Positions 45,986 to 57,189 of a stretch of DNA of 64,000 nt are shown here, piece by piece. The notes below the pieces were generated by a model that saw only the letters and a list, made by a program, of their open reading frames with translations, had not been told where the DNA came from and did no database searches. The stretch lies in NCBI GenBank assembly GCA_948099385.1, contig CANUEZ040000193.1, positions 3,174,501-3,238,500 of the forward strand, read 5' to 3'. A program made the position numbers and the translations under genes. Position 1 is the stretch's first letter, and every line of letters begins with the position of its first letter. The DNA is from Fasciola hepatica. Taxonomy: Eukaryota; Platyhelminthes; Trematoda; Plagiorchiida; Fasciolidae.

Positions 45986-46162
45986 ACTTATGAACTCGTC
46001 TCGAATAGTGATGACACGTTAGCAGTTTCAAGGCCGAATTCAGTGATCACTAGCCTGAGCTACGAAAGCAGATTTCTTGTTGGAATTTCCCAAAGGCACA
46101 ACCGTAAAAATGATCTTCCTCTAGCTCTCTCTTGGTTAGGACTGCGAAGTCGAGCGTACTGA
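45986..46162 (+). CDS. Candidate terminal exon
   Basis: The frame reads TYELVSNSDDTLAVSR, then GISQRHNRKNDLPLALS, to TGA. The acceptor (CCTATCTCAACTGAG) is only fair. The Ser/Asp/Asn-rich mixed sequence is unlike the hydrophobic frames common in this window. Confidence 0.25.
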   Translation, partial: TYELVSNSDDTLAVSRPNSVITSLSYESRFLVGISQRHNRKNDLPLALSWLGLRSRAY

Positions 46163-46266
46163 GTAGAAGGGTCACAACATTCTTGTTTGAACTGAATTAC
46201 ATGGAGTACCATCTGACATCTGTTTGACACAAAGATCAGTAGCGGAGGATTCTAAAGCTGCTTTAC

Positions 46267-46343
46267 TAAATATTGATGGCACATGGGTCCAAGGTTGACT
46301 ATCTCTTCTTCTAACGTATCTAAATAGGGTTTGTGATCGTTTT
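46267..46343 (-). CDS. Candidate 77-nt internal exon
   Basis: The acceptor CATTCATTTTATATTAG ends at 46344. Twenty-five codons (KPYLDTLEEEIVNLGPM) run to a donor TATTTA|GTAAAG at 46266. A second frame across the same bases is also open and longer, which lowers the confidence. Confidence 0.3.
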
Positions 46344-47202
46344 CTAATATAAAATGAATGTTGATGCATGCAAACTTGCCCCGGGGTTTAAAACTGCATT
46401 GAGAGTGGTGATGTATGACAGAATAATGTAATGTGACATATGGTGACACACCACAATTTTTCGTCGGGTGGGGTTTCTCCCATGAATTCGCCATATCAAA
46501 GTGGTTAGTGCCTAATCAGTTATAGGGGAAAACTTTATGAAAATGATGCGCAGATGTTGCTCATATATCCAATCGGCCGGAGCTGGAGTCACGTTTTCAT
46601 TCACCTGCCCATTCATTCAATTGTTTGTTTTGTTCATGTTCTGGTTCGTTTATACGAATTGTGTTGCTTGAGAGTTTTGCACACTATGACACAACGCAGC
46701 AGGGAAAATAACCACGCAGTCGTTCATACAAATACGGGTAGGTGGTGAAATTGGTAAATTAATGAGGCAGTCAAAACCGGTTAAGGGAAGAGTCAATTAG
46801 GTACCAAGTTGCCCCCAATAGATGGATTTGAAGCCAATGTTTTAAATCAACCGAGGCAAATAAAAACCAGCTTCATCACTCAGTTACACAGTGCCAGTAC
46901 CTACACATTTGGTCACTTAGCTGGAGACAAACAATGCATTTGGTAATTTTCTTTTTTCGTCCCATTTGATAAGGTTCCCTCATTTAAGTACAAGAAAGTG
47001 TGAATGCTATTTTAGCTTAGGAGATATACCTTTGTACATTCTTCAAGTCGATATAACAAGAGAAATACGATGAGAATCTCAAAGTATCAGGAAGGATAAT
47101 TTAAGATAAAAACACTACGCTTGACTTCAATTAGTGAATCCATAGCTCTATCCAATAAACTTCGATGTGATTCACAGCCAGTCATTTCGGTTTCTCTTTC
47201 AG

Positions 47203-47433
47203 ACTGATGGCAATCCCCACTACAGAAACAATCAACTGAAAGCCTGTCCACCGTACGTACCGATATTTAGAGAAGCTCTAGAGCGCAGTGAATTTCGATA
47301 CTCAGTCAATATTGGAATTCCTTCAAGGTCACCGATTTTAAACTGCTTTGAATTTTCCTTTCACGCAATAAGTGGAAACTTTCCGCTAAGTCTGGAAAGC
47401 ATTTTTAACCGGTTAGTTACTAGCTACTCGTAA
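47203..47433 (+). CDS. Candidate terminal exon (76 codons)
   Basis: A very good acceptor (ATTTCGGTTTCTCTTTCAG) ends at 47202. Only one frame is open (DGNPHYRNNQLKACPPY, then REALERSEFRYSVNIG and SLESIFNRLVTSYS), to TAA. Pro, Asn, Arg and Glu are frequent, unlike intronic frames here. An internal TCAAG|GTCACC could end the exon earlier. No upstream partner and no poly(A) signal found. Not recognised. Confidence 0.4.
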   Translation, partial: TDGNPHYRNNQLKACPPYVPIFREALERSEFRYSVNIGIPSRSPILNCFEFSFHAISGNFPLSLESIFNRLVTSYS

Positions 47434-47439
47434 GAAGTA

Positions 47440-48610
47440 ATCGATCTTTAGTTGCTGAAATGCAGCCCAGTTTTTCAAACGTTAGTCAAGGTAATACTTC
47501 TCACCTCAAAATTTTCTTAGTTTTGGGTAAAAATTCACGCCCATACTCTCAAACCACGGCTTAATTAGGTCAAAATCAAACTGGATTCGTAATGTCATCG
47601 TTAAAGGTACACACAAGCAGCTTCTGGAAGAAGAACTCGTGTAGCCAGTTGGTCTATCAGTCAGTCGATTATTCGATCAGTTAGCCGACTTGTCACTCGG
47701 TTGAAGGAGGACAGGGTACAAGCAAATCCGATTAAGAGGTCCAAATCTGCGTCGCATTTTAGGATGAGATCGTCGACATTTGGCCGCTGAAATTCTTGTG
47801 TTCGAACCAACCTACTTGGTAAACACAGCTTTAGTTGTAGTAGTTGATTGTTCTTTGTCTCACTAACGTGCGATAACTGACTAATTATGTATCATCCGTT
47901 AGAAATCTTTGTATGATGCTGGTTGACGTCTACCGATTGACTATGTGGCCTGAGTCTGACATAGATTTGAGGAGAGAACTTGGTAAAGCTCCAATTTCTC
48001 GGTGTTTCTATGTACTCCTTCGTTCCTTATTTGGTGGCCTATGAATGTGGTTGTGATGGTCTGGTGATCAAATCACCGAGAATAAGTTCGCCTTCATTTA
48101 CCTTTTGACTATAGAAATTGTTGAATTGCTACAATTACTACAAAAACTGCAGGTGGGTGATCAGTAAAAATGGCATCTTTGTAGTTCCTAGTAAAAGGTC
48201 AACACTGGGTGAAAAAGGCTTGAATTTGATCTTACCTAAAAAATCGTCGAAATTCATTGAAAAGACATTGAACAACCCCCCCACCTTTGTCCTTTAAGTC
48301 TCCGGACGGCACAAAGCAATAAGCAATTTCTATGAACTGCAAGAAACAAATTTCCTGATAATGTTGCTATTTACCAAACGGTTCAGTTAATAACTGACTG
48401 CTTGTGCTTCAATGAAATTGCACACCACATAGGTTTTTTTCCCTCCCTCTACCGTCAAACCATCTAGTCTGTCCTCCAATTTGGTTACCCCTTCGCATTT
48501 TCAGATATGTCACTGTCAGCCTCAGCCCATGATAATTCACCTACATTAAATAAACATTTCAGTTCCTCCTGTGTCATGTGCAGCTACTCCAGGACAAAAA
48601 CAAAGACCGT
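47440..48610. other. No supported gene; short CAGTYRG-like repeat
   Basis: At about 47650-47700 a short degenerate series of TCAGTCAG/GTYAGYCG units occurs. At about 47805 GTGTTCGAACCAACC resembles a B box, but no tRNA fold is evident. Otherwise featureless. Confidence 0.35.
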
Positions 48611-48615
48611 ACCAC

Positions 48616-48745
48616 CTAAAATGAAAGAGGTTCTTTAAATTGAACACTTTCGTATGGTTCCAACTTATCGTCTCGCCTGTCAATGTCAGCCAAAAGATGT
48701 CTCCCCATCCAAAATATTTGCATTGGCTGATAATATTCGTTTGTG
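48616..48745 (-). CDS. Candidate terminal exon, acidic end
   Basis: The acceptor GAATTGTTCAACTTTCAG ends at 48746. The frame reads NEYYQPMQIFWMGRHLL, then ADIDRRDDKLEPYESVQ, to TAG. The charged end is unlike chance frames in this AT-rich DNA. Not recognised. Confidence 0.35.
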
Positions 48746-48749
48746 CTGA

Positions 48750-50810
48750 AAGTTGAACAATTCATCATTGTTTGAAGTGGACACCAAATGTCTCGTGATA
48801 ACACTTCTTCCTTTGTTCAAATCAGATTATTCTCATCTCAGTATGACCAATATGAATCTGGTTGTTTATTTTGCACCTAAATGACTAGGCTCTCCAATTG
48901 AGAGAAATTTGACAACAAGATAGTTCGGGGAAGGACAACTTTGGCTTTGGCTTTGATCCCACACGTGTATAGTAGTTATTGCAGAAAAGGCTGAACAGAT
49001 TCTAATCGTCATAGAGTTTCTAACTGGCTATTTAGGAGTTGAAGAACTTCGGACAAAAAATATGCTCCAATCATTACGTGGAGGATTTTGTGTAAAATAT
49101 GCTTTGTACGAGTGAAAAAATGTCACTCCTAATCAAGTGGTCTGACTCATGTGATTTGATACAGAAAAGAATATGCTGTTTGCAGTAAATCTTACAACAG
49201 AAAGAGAATTATTACCATTCAAAATAAGACTATCTCCTTCGTATATGGGGCGGCCAGTAAGCGTTCTCTCATTGCAAGTTTTCAGTACCCCAGTCAGGTA
49301 GACATAAAACAAACAAACATTGACTACCAGTGTTTTTGTGTTCCAAAGTAATTGATTTATGGTACAGTTTAATTGTCCGCAGGTTTTGGTTGGCTAACGA
49401 AGCACTTGAACAAAAGGTAGGTAAATCACTCCTTGAAGATGATTCCGTCTTTCGTTTATGTCAGCTTGAGTTAACGAGACTTTCTGTGTTAGTTAGGACA
49501 CCTTGACTGTAGGTCCGTTGTGAGACTCATCATGATCGGTTTTAGTCTGATCCACAGGGCTTTTTAACACTCTCCTTGATAATTTGAAAAGTATCACCTC
49601 CTGAAATGGTTTGGAATATAGCAGTCATGCTTTTCTAGCAAATTGTAACGGATGGATAGAATACAGTGGAAAAAGGTTGAAGTCTGACTTCTAGCCTCCT
49701 CTCTACTGTAATCGAATTGGAGGAAGATTGTGGTAAGGCCTAAGAGACGTTTAAGAGCACTTTTAGAAGACAACTATTGTACTTCACAATAATGAGGTTA
49801 TTCTCCGACTTGATCCGAACTGCGAGAATTCCATATAGGTGCAAGAGCACCGATGCGACTGGAATCTGTGTTGATTTCTTCTTCACATGAAAGGAGTAAA
49901 CGTTTTGAGGAACGGCATATGAATTCTGCACCCTTTAAAGGTTTCTAAGGCGAAAGTGAGCTGAAAATACCTGCGTTTGTGTGATATATTCTGGTTTTAT
50001 TTTGTGACTTATTATTTTCCGTTATTAAGACACTTTTTGGTATCTGATTCAATGAACATCAGCTAATTTGGTAACAGTCTTTCTCAACGAGTCCTCAGGA
50101 TACTTGTGTTAAGGTACGATTTAAACCTTCATGGACTTTTCCTAATAATGCGGTAATTTCAACGCCAAATGAATAATTATACGATGAATGAACTAAATGG
50201 AAAATATACAATAATGCACATTACATATGAGTAAAAATATTCGCCGATGATTTTGATCCAGTATCAAATCTGTGATGAGTACTTTTGTGTTCTTGTTTGA
50301 CTTAGTCCTGCATGCAGAAGTTGGTTATATTCGAGATGGATCACCGTACGGGACTGGGTTTCTTTTAATGTAAATTAGCTCTGCAGTTGTGGTATTCTAA
50401 ATACCTTTGAGGACCCATCACGCTAGACTTGTGGGTAGGGAGTAGATTCGAAATCTGTTACGAATCGCACTCGAAACTCCGTCAATGTTCTCTTTTGATC
50501 ATCCCTAACAAGGATTGCACCGTTTTAATTTACACTCACGGCTTTAAGTGGTGCTTTTAGCATTGATACTGCATGAGGAATCGTGTCATCTGCCTTTTGG
50601 AATGTGTTTGACAGAGAAGAACGCAGTAACAAAAAGACTACGTGTGCTACTCACTTTTCTTGACCGAGAACACACCATTAGTGTTATTTGTGCATTAGCA
50701 TGACAGCTGATGTGGTAAAACTAAGTCATTCCTAGCCAGATTTCACTTTATAAATGCGGTTATCAGGCTAATCCATATTGCTCTTGGCTGCCATTTTCCG
50801 ATCATTCTTC
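48750..50810. other. No confident gene
   Basis: A 63-codon minus frame, 49740-49931 (NSYAVPQNVYSFHVKKK), is the best candidate, but its acceptor is weak and it is left uncalled. No repeats recognised. Confidence 0.4.
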
Positions 50811-50812
50811 AG

Positions 50813-51118
50813 AAGTTACCGGACTGCACTGCTGTGATAACTGTTGAATACGGCGAAAGATTATCTCTGGTACACAGGTCAACTGTTGGTTGGAATATAC
50901 TTCTCAATCTGGCCTACGTAGATCGTGCAGAATCTGGTATATCAGTGATTTCCAAAAGAGAATTTGTCCATTGGAAATCACTTTTTCAGCTAGGTGCATA
51001 TATCTCAACGAAAGAGACTAGAAATCAATGCGGAACCTCGTTGAAAAAAATGACTCACCTGGATGCTAAGAGACTTGTAACCGGAAAACCTTTGCGTGAT
51101 GATTTTACCGGATTGTAG
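50813..51118 (+). CDS. Candidate terminal exon (101 codons)
   Basis: A very good acceptor (TTCCGATCATTCTTCAG) ends at 50812 and only one frame stays open, for 101 codons: VITVEYGERLSLVHRS, then NLAYVDRAESGISVISK, EFVHWKSLFQLG and KRLVTGKPLRDDFTG, ending in TAG. The composition is evenly mixed and charged throughout. It begins the most gene-like plus-strand interval of the window (50.8-53.9 kb), but its stop separates it from the exons downstream. Not recognised. Confidence 0.45.
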   Translation, partial: KLPDCTAVITVEYGERLSLVHRSTVGWNILLNLAYVDRAESGISVISKREFVHWKSLFQLGAYISTKETRNQCGTSLKKMTHLDAKRLVTGKPLRDDFTGL

Positions 51119-52243
51119 AGTAAACTGGAGTAATTACAAACAATGATGTATCACCGATTCGCCTGTCTTGTTCCATTGTATTGTTGTGTCTCTTACTGTG
51201 CAACGGGAACAATAGAAATAGCGCGATGACCGGTGATTCCGTTTCATTATTCACTCCAATAAATATGGACGTAATTTATTAATTGGAGCAACGTCCTACA
51301 ACCTATCTTTCCTACTGGTCAAGATATGCGGTGATTTGTTCGGCCTATGTTCAAGAAAAGACGTTCATAACGTCAAAAGGGGAATAAACAACACAGACTG
51401 CTTGAGGACAAAGCCCAGTAGAAAAGCATAAACATTCTGGATTAAGAAAGCACTTGAAATCATTTACCAACGCACATTGTGTCAGAAGTCTGAGGCTAGT
51501 AGTTCAAAAAATTGATACCTAAGCTTCGTACATCAAAAGCCGATCTGAAAAAACTTTATGAGTAACAACAATGGCAAATCCGGGTGCTTGCTTTCGGGGA
51601 AAACGTTTTCCGTCTTCCATATCCAAGAACATGCTGTTCATTAAAAGAAGAGGACCTCAAAGATCCTGGTATATTGTTATACTAATTTATTAGAAAACTA
51701 ATCTTCCTACTATTTTATGAACCATCGCCACTCGAATATTTAGGATATTTGGTAGTTTTCAACGGAGCACTTTTGTGTTTACCTCGTTTAAAAAAGAGTC
51801 AGATATCAACAAAGTATTTCCAAGTCAATTTTTACTCTTTTTATTGATGACAAAGAGAAGAAAACTGGAAGATGAACAAAACATAATCAGAACACTACCC
51901 TCTTAGGCCATGTGGTTTCATCTGGTTTCTGCAGAAAGTCGGGCCAATTTATAGGGGGCGAACTGTGGATTTATTGGGAAAATGGATCAGAACAGGATTC
52001 GGTTTGCTTCAGTTCTCAAAGTTGTCGACTTCATGTATCGATAGGAAAAATACTCCTTAGTATCCCGGTCACTGTCTAGGCGAGTTCCACGATCAGTCAT
52101 ATCAAAGTGACTTTTTCATAACTGAATATACTATGCAGCCGTATGCACCTGGGACCTACTTGAAATTATATTTTGATCTCATGTTGTCTGGCTTGTTGGG
52201 GTGACTCATGGAAATTTGAAATATATAGTTATTGATTGTTCAG

Positions 52244-52559
52244 AGAGTTTCAAAATGGAACTTATAGTCTACGGACACGATTGATTCGGGTCAGTTTTTT
52301 GGCGCGCCTCACAATGCAGCAACCGAATCTTATAAACGACTTTCTTTTTGAAATCGTTGGTTACAGAGTTCGTCGCAGCTGTCCATTGAATGCTTGTTTC
52401 ATAGATGTAAAATGCAATGCTCCGAACGATGTCTTCTCCCAGTGGGACTTAGTATTTTTCCCTATTCGACATGCATTCGTGAGTTCCAGGCAATATTAAC
52501 TGCTCAACCAGACGCTGTTTTCCATGACTTTTGCTGCAAACTACGAAATGTCTCAGTAA
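52244..52559 (+). CDS. Candidate three-exon gene end with 36- and 33-bp introns
   Basis: Exon 52244-52406 follows the acceptor GTTATTGATTGTTCAG and reads NGTYSLRTRLIRVSFLA, then FEIVGYRVRRSCPLNA. A 36-bp intron (GTAAAA...TCTTCTCCCAG) leads to a 36-nt exon, 52443-52478 (WDLVFFPIRHAF), which ends at GTGAGT. A 33-bp intron leads to 52512-52559 (LFSMTFAANYEMSQ, stop TAA). All junctions are in phase 0 after the first. The first intron is also open in frame, so it could be exonic. Introns this short are known in some flatworms and other invertebrates. Confidence 0.4.
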
Positions 52560-53190
52560 AACCAGCGCTAACTGAAACAATGCCTATTATTTCTATGGGG
52601 TTCGTATGCTTTTTTGAGAATCTACGAGAAGTCAGTGGAATCAGATTGTCCATCAAAGTAAAAAGTCCTTATTGAAGTAGAAAGCACCCAATTGTCGCCA
52701 GGTTGTTCGACATGATTGACTCCTTGTAAACTAATATAACTGCCGTTTTGTTCAAAGGGTTATTGTTGGTGCTCTTGCAATGGGGGTAGGCAAGGGTTAA
52801 TGTAACCTTTGGTTCCACTGAAGTACACGCGTAAGACGAAAAAGGAAACTATCATGTGATACATAATATAGTTACCACCAATAGCCCCTTTTAAGCCGTA
52901 TGCATAAGGATTGGGTGTACACGTGAATCAAAGACCTCGTGATAGATGATACGTAGAATACTTATTTTTAGGGTAGAAATAATCGTGTTCTAATAGTAAG
53001 GAATATTCATGGCTCATTTAACTACATCAAGTATCTTATTGGAAAGAACTCCTCAGAAGTCCATTAGCAATAGTAGGGAATAAAGGTTTTACTTCGAATT
53101 CTTTACTAGTCATGTATAGGCAGTGTTGGTAGAGAAAAAGCAACAGTCCATCACAGGACTGTCCGGCCGGCATATTTGTCTTCTCTTCAG

Positions 53191-53423
53191 TTCTTGGTTT
53201 TATTGGTCACACTCCGGTATGTCAGTCGGTTCATCATCATCCCTTAACTACAGGAGAAAGCAAGAGTTACTATTCGATCTGCCCCAGTTACCAGTCGTCG
53301 ACACAGGAAAGCACAAGGTAGTGAACTCTCGCACAGTGATTTCTCACTTGCTTAGTGGGAATACATGCCTATGGCTGGGCCGTGAACGGAAGCAACATCA
53401 CATGCATAACAGACGACTTATAA
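53191..53423 (+). CDS. Candidate micro-exon gene segment with 37- and 38-bp introns
   Basis: Exon 53191-53216 (26 nt) lies between acceptor TTTGTCTTCTCTTCAG and donor CTCCG|GTATGT. A 37-bp intron ends CCCTTAACTACAG. Exon 53254-53317 (64 nt) ends CACAAG|GTAGTG. A 38-bp intron ends TTCTCACTTGCTTAG. The last exon starts at 53356. All three frames are open through the first two exons. In the last exon either HAYGWAVNGSNITCIT (stop 53423) or a basic frame to 53479 is possible. The four good splice sites in 230 bp are the evidence; the protein is unresolved. Confidence 0.4.
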
Positions 53424-53644
53424 AGTTCTCCACCCATCTCCATTCAAAATATCGTACACATTTCACGGATCACAACTGAGCCGGGTACATTCACAAACAA
53501 ACGGAAAGGAAACGTGCATGCTGGTTTTCCTCTATAGATTCTACTGCAGAACTTTGGACCCTGAGGTACTAGAACCTCAGTCATATAAATCATCGTACTG
53601 GTAAATTATGCAAGTATTTACCTCACTTCTCTGAAGGTGAAACA

Positions 53645-53932
53645 ATGCTTTACACGGCCGAACTCCAGTCACATCAAGTTCTTGGATTATTCTCAACTAT
53701 GCAAGGAAGTTGCCTATCACCAATTGAATTGGCACAAGCAGTATTGGTCTCCGGTTTGTTTCGTCCTGATGGTCAAACCATTGTAAATTCTTTAACTGGT
53801 AACTCGTGTACATATTTCTTCACCTTATTATCTTTCAAGAGAGGAAACTATTCATCCAACATGTCTTCCCTCATAAGGTACCAATTGTGTATTTACCAGA
53901 ATCCCACTAAAAGTAATGAATACTTCATTTAG
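53645..53932 (+). CDS. Candidate coding frame starting at ATG
   Basis: ATG at 53645 opens 95 codons (YTAELQSHQVLGLFSTM, then SPIELAQAVLVSGLF and RPDGQTIVNSLTGNS). A donor-like ATAAG|GTACCA at about 53878 would end an exon after the Ser-rich part; after it the frame becomes AT-rich. It lies 0.2 kb past the micro-exon segment on the same strand, so it may be part of the same or the next gene. Confidence 0.35.
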   Translation: MLYTAELQSHQVLGLFSTMQGSCLSPIELAQAVLVSGLFRPDGQTIVNSLTGNSCTYFFTLLSFKRGNYSSNMSSLIRYQLCIYQNPTKSNEYFI

Positions 53933-54286
53933 GTACAGTAGTAGTATTCAATGACTTTTTATGTGCTAGGTTCTACGAGAACAATCCTATTGGTATGTGG
54001 ACCGGCAGAATCACTCGATCAGCCATGTCAGATCGTACCATTAGAGAAAAAAGCATTTCAAAATCTGTTTTCCACAGGCGGTTTCTGAAGTGTACCATTC
54101 TATCAACCGGGTCAGAAGTGGTAATTAGTGGTGATAATTTGGGATAAACGAAGGGATTGCCCCATCAGACAATCGTTTCTAAGTGGACAACACAGAGCAA
54201 TCTGTCTGGGCTTGAGGAAAGCACACTAACTGTGCACCAAATATAATCAAAATCATGTTTGACAAACCACTCGCTCATTCTTTTCC

Positions 54287-54469
54287 ATGGACGTCTCGGT
54301 AAATTTCACACGGAGATTAGTTTTAATTAGGAACCGGAAGAACAAAAAACTCAGTTTCCTTGTGAAAAACATTCTTCTGCCCCTAGAACGTTCTAAGATT
54401 GACAACCCTTCCTGCGCTGATCATCGGAGATTGTTAGTCAGCTCCTCGGAGAAAAGTAAAACGCGTTGA
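54287..54469 (+). CDS. Candidate short basic protein
   Basis: ATG in the context TTCCATGGAC opens 60 codons rich in Arg and Lys (RRLVLIRNRKNKKLSF, then SKIDNPSCADHRRLLV) to TGA. A GTAAAT directly after the fourth codon could be a donor. Size is within chance expectation. Confidence 0.25.
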   Translation: MDVSVNFTRRLVLIRNRKNKKLSFLVKNILLPLERSKIDNPSCADHRRLLVSSSEKSKTR

Positions 54470-54658
54470 AACAGAAAAGAAATATTGCTGAATTTGGGTA
54501 TATACGTTTTATTTTATCCTGGTTAAAACTAATATATTTTTATTTTACCTTCATTTAAAGCAAGTATGGGTTTTTTAATTCCAATCTTTTCTACCATTTG
54601 CTACAGCTTCTGTTCCATATTGTTAAGTTAGATATGTATCCTAATACACATTTTTTAG

Positions 54659-54851
54659 ATTGATGGTGAACCAATTGCTTCCGGACTCCTCTGTGGCATA
54701 TTCGTATATTTCGTATACTTATAAAGTTGCTAAGATGTCTTGTTTTTACGAGAATTCTGCAAAGGATACAATCTATTATTGTTTGCTCAAAGAATATCAA
54801 AACCAAAGAAAAGTATCACAGAAGCCTGCGGCACCACAGATATGTCAGTGA
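54659..54851 (+). CDS. Candidate terminal exon (63 codons)
   Basis: The acceptor CTAATACACATTTTTTAG ends at 54658. The frame reads VNQLLPDSSVAYSYISY, then YCLLKEYQNQRKVSQKP, to TGA. Two minus-strand frames overlap (54591-54806, 54787-54981) and are less convincing. Confidence 0.35.
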
Positions 54852-54859
54852 ACTGGCCT

Positions 54860-56450
54860 ACTGACCGGACCATATAATATCGTCTGAAAGAATGAATCAA
54901 CTCGCCTTCGATGTGAATGCACATTGCAAATATAAGATAAAATTGATTCTTGGAAGAATTTTCATGGGTATTATCTTCCAAGTTTTGATGCCCAAATTCA
55001 TGTGGGTTTCAGTGGAACATATCTGCAAAGGAGCGGTTAAACTGAAAGGGTAAAGTGGGGAATTTTTTCGACACGCTTCGCCTAATAGACTTAAATGTAG
55101 CCACAGTTCAGAACAAACAGGGGGTTATTCGCATTGCGTAGCATAACTGACAATAAGTCAGGATAAGGTACGCACCTCTTCTGAACAATTTTTTTGATCC
55201 TGACCTAAGAGGATCGTGGGCATAGAATAATTTCCTCCTTTCAAGGCTCGATTTTCAACAGATTTACCGTTTGTCCGCCCAACCGTTGCATCTGGAACCG
55301 AAAAAGTGAAAGCACAAATTGTGCTCATTTAAATGTTTATCTATGATGGCCATCTGCTATGTACGCACATACAAAATATAGTTGCTCTTGCGCAAAAAAT
55401 CTTCGCCGTTAGTATCATTTTTGACGAACCATTCCTCATAACCACTTCAGGAAACGGGTTAATTTCATTGGAAATAACTTACTGAGACTTTGTGGGGTGC
55501 TCGGCATTGGTAAATATTTAACTCACCGTAATACTCTGACTGCAGCACATCAAGCCATTTTTGTGGACATTCCGTTTATGATCGGTACTAAATCCCATTC
55601 GCTAATAGTTTTCCAATTTATTTTGCCCTAATTGTCTCATAACCCCAGCAATCTCTGGCAGTTATCTGCCCAATCGAGTTTCGAGCGACACAGTTCGACG
55701 AGTATATTTTGGTCTAAACTGAAACTAAATGCTCACCTTCTCGGATGGCTAATTAGCCCTCAAAGAACATGAACATACATTTGCCTAGCTGCATCCTCTT
55801 TTGGTTTCCGGGATGTTGTTTGTCTTATTCACCCATTCGATGGTTCTTGTTTATTTTGTATAATTATGGTCTTGTATCCGCAAAAGCTTGAAAGACTAAC
55901 GCTGTGGAGTTGGTAAATCCACGGCCAATGTCCACACCTGAGAGCGACTGACAAAGTTTTCAAGGACACCTGGTGGTTGCCTCAAAATCACGCCAGTGAT
56001 CAGCTGCCCGCAGTCCGCTCGAGGCTGCTGCCTAATATTATATTATTTCAAACTCTCCTGTGATTGAATTATCTGTCCTTCGGAATTCTGAGCTATTTTG
56101 CAGCCACTTAAGTGATCAGTAATATCTGGAAGCATAAAACAAATTAATTTGGCGATAGTTGCAAAGATCACACTGACAGAAAAACGCAACTTCTTTTTAT
56201 CCGCAAGCCATAAATGCTCAAATCTCCCAAGAAGTAACGTTGATTCAATTATGCACTTGTGGCCAAACCAAATAATGCCCGTCAGCTTCTGATAATCTAT
56301 ATGATTCAGTCATGGATGCCGTTGCCATTAGGAGGATTATACTGAATCATGATAAGAGATCCCTGAGACTTTCTCATTTGCTATGGTTCCACTATTCGGG
56401 TGTCTTTTACTGAGTGCCGCACAAATAAACCTACGTTCATAATGTTATTA
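54860..56450. other. No supported gene
   Basis: AT-rich and stop-dense on both strands; no repeats recognised over 1.6 kb. Confidence 0.5.
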
Positions 56451-56451
56451 C

Positions 56452-56635
56452 CTGCAAACCGGACTCGCACTGATAGTGTTACACGCAAGCAACGGTGATC
56501 TTCCGCCCGGAGGTTGAGCGTATTTGATCTGCAAAAGCACAAGAGAAGGAAAAAACTCCATGAGCCGAAGCTCAGTAAATGTATCAACGGCACCAACACT
56601 TACATTACTCGAACAGCAATATGGTGGCTTACAAC
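56452..56635 (-). CDS. Candidate small exons with very good splice sites
   Basis: Exon 56528-56452 (77 nt) lies between an excellent acceptor (TTCTCTTGTGCTTTTGCAG) and donor TTTGCAG|GTAATA. Upstream on the same strand a 32-nt exon, 56635-56604, ends at GTAAGT, giving a 75-bp intron. In one phase-consistent reading the two give a Cys/Pro-rich peptide (CKPPYCCSSN, then KYAQPPGGRSPLLACN). A second phase pair is also open (LNLRAEDHRCLRVTL), so the protein is not settled. Confidence 0.4.
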
Positions 56636-56831
56636 CTAGCCATTATAATAAAACATAGATGACAGTGATGTAGTTATAACATCTATCGGATGTACTTTTC
56701 TTGGGGGAACTAAATTCTTGGGAGAACCCTGCACAAAGCAGGGTCATAATAATCAACTGAGAAGATGAATGCATAGTCCCTACTGACAGCACCATTGAAA
56801 ATTTACTCATTGTCTCTCTCTTTTTTTAAAG

Positions 56832-56930
56832 TGCATATCCATGGTTATGACTCCTAATGAACTTTGCGATTTACTAGAGAACAGGAGTACTCCGCATATC
56901 CGAGCCCCCAATTCTAATGATATCACTTAG
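56832..56930 (+). CDS. Candidate short terminal exon
   Basis: A long pyrimidine tract and acceptor (TCTCTCTCTTTTTTTAAAG) ends at 56831, followed by 32 codons (VMTPNELCDLLENRS, then HIRAPNSNDIT) to TAG. GTAATG follows the stop directly. The next 250 bp have two overlapping open frames (56934-57179), one reading VKYGWLRLDLSVSKWF, but they do not join in phase. Confidence 0.35.
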   Translation, partial: CISMVMTPNELCDLLENRSTPHIRAPNSNDIT

Positions 56931-57189
56931 GTAATGGTAAGCGAGAAGCATCCTGAGTGGGAAATATTCGACCGCATGCTCAGTTTACTCGTGTACACCC
57001 AGTCGAATTCAAGGCTCGTGCAGTCAAATATGGATGGCTCCGGTTGGATTTATCAGTATCTAAGTGGTTCAAAAAGACTGTTGTTAAAAGCGCGTTGGCT
57101 AATTTTACGAGGGTATTGTTTGACCGTAACGGCATATGAGGACTTTTCAGGGATACTTGACCTGAGCAGATTCGTTTAACTGATCGGAT

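Noticed and set aside
56957..57139. Resemblance of one frame to a TGF-beta propeptide (GWLRLDLSVSKWF)
   Set aside because: Only a short W-x-x-D-x-x-W pattern fits, there is no supporting exon, no furin site and no mature cysteine-knot domain.
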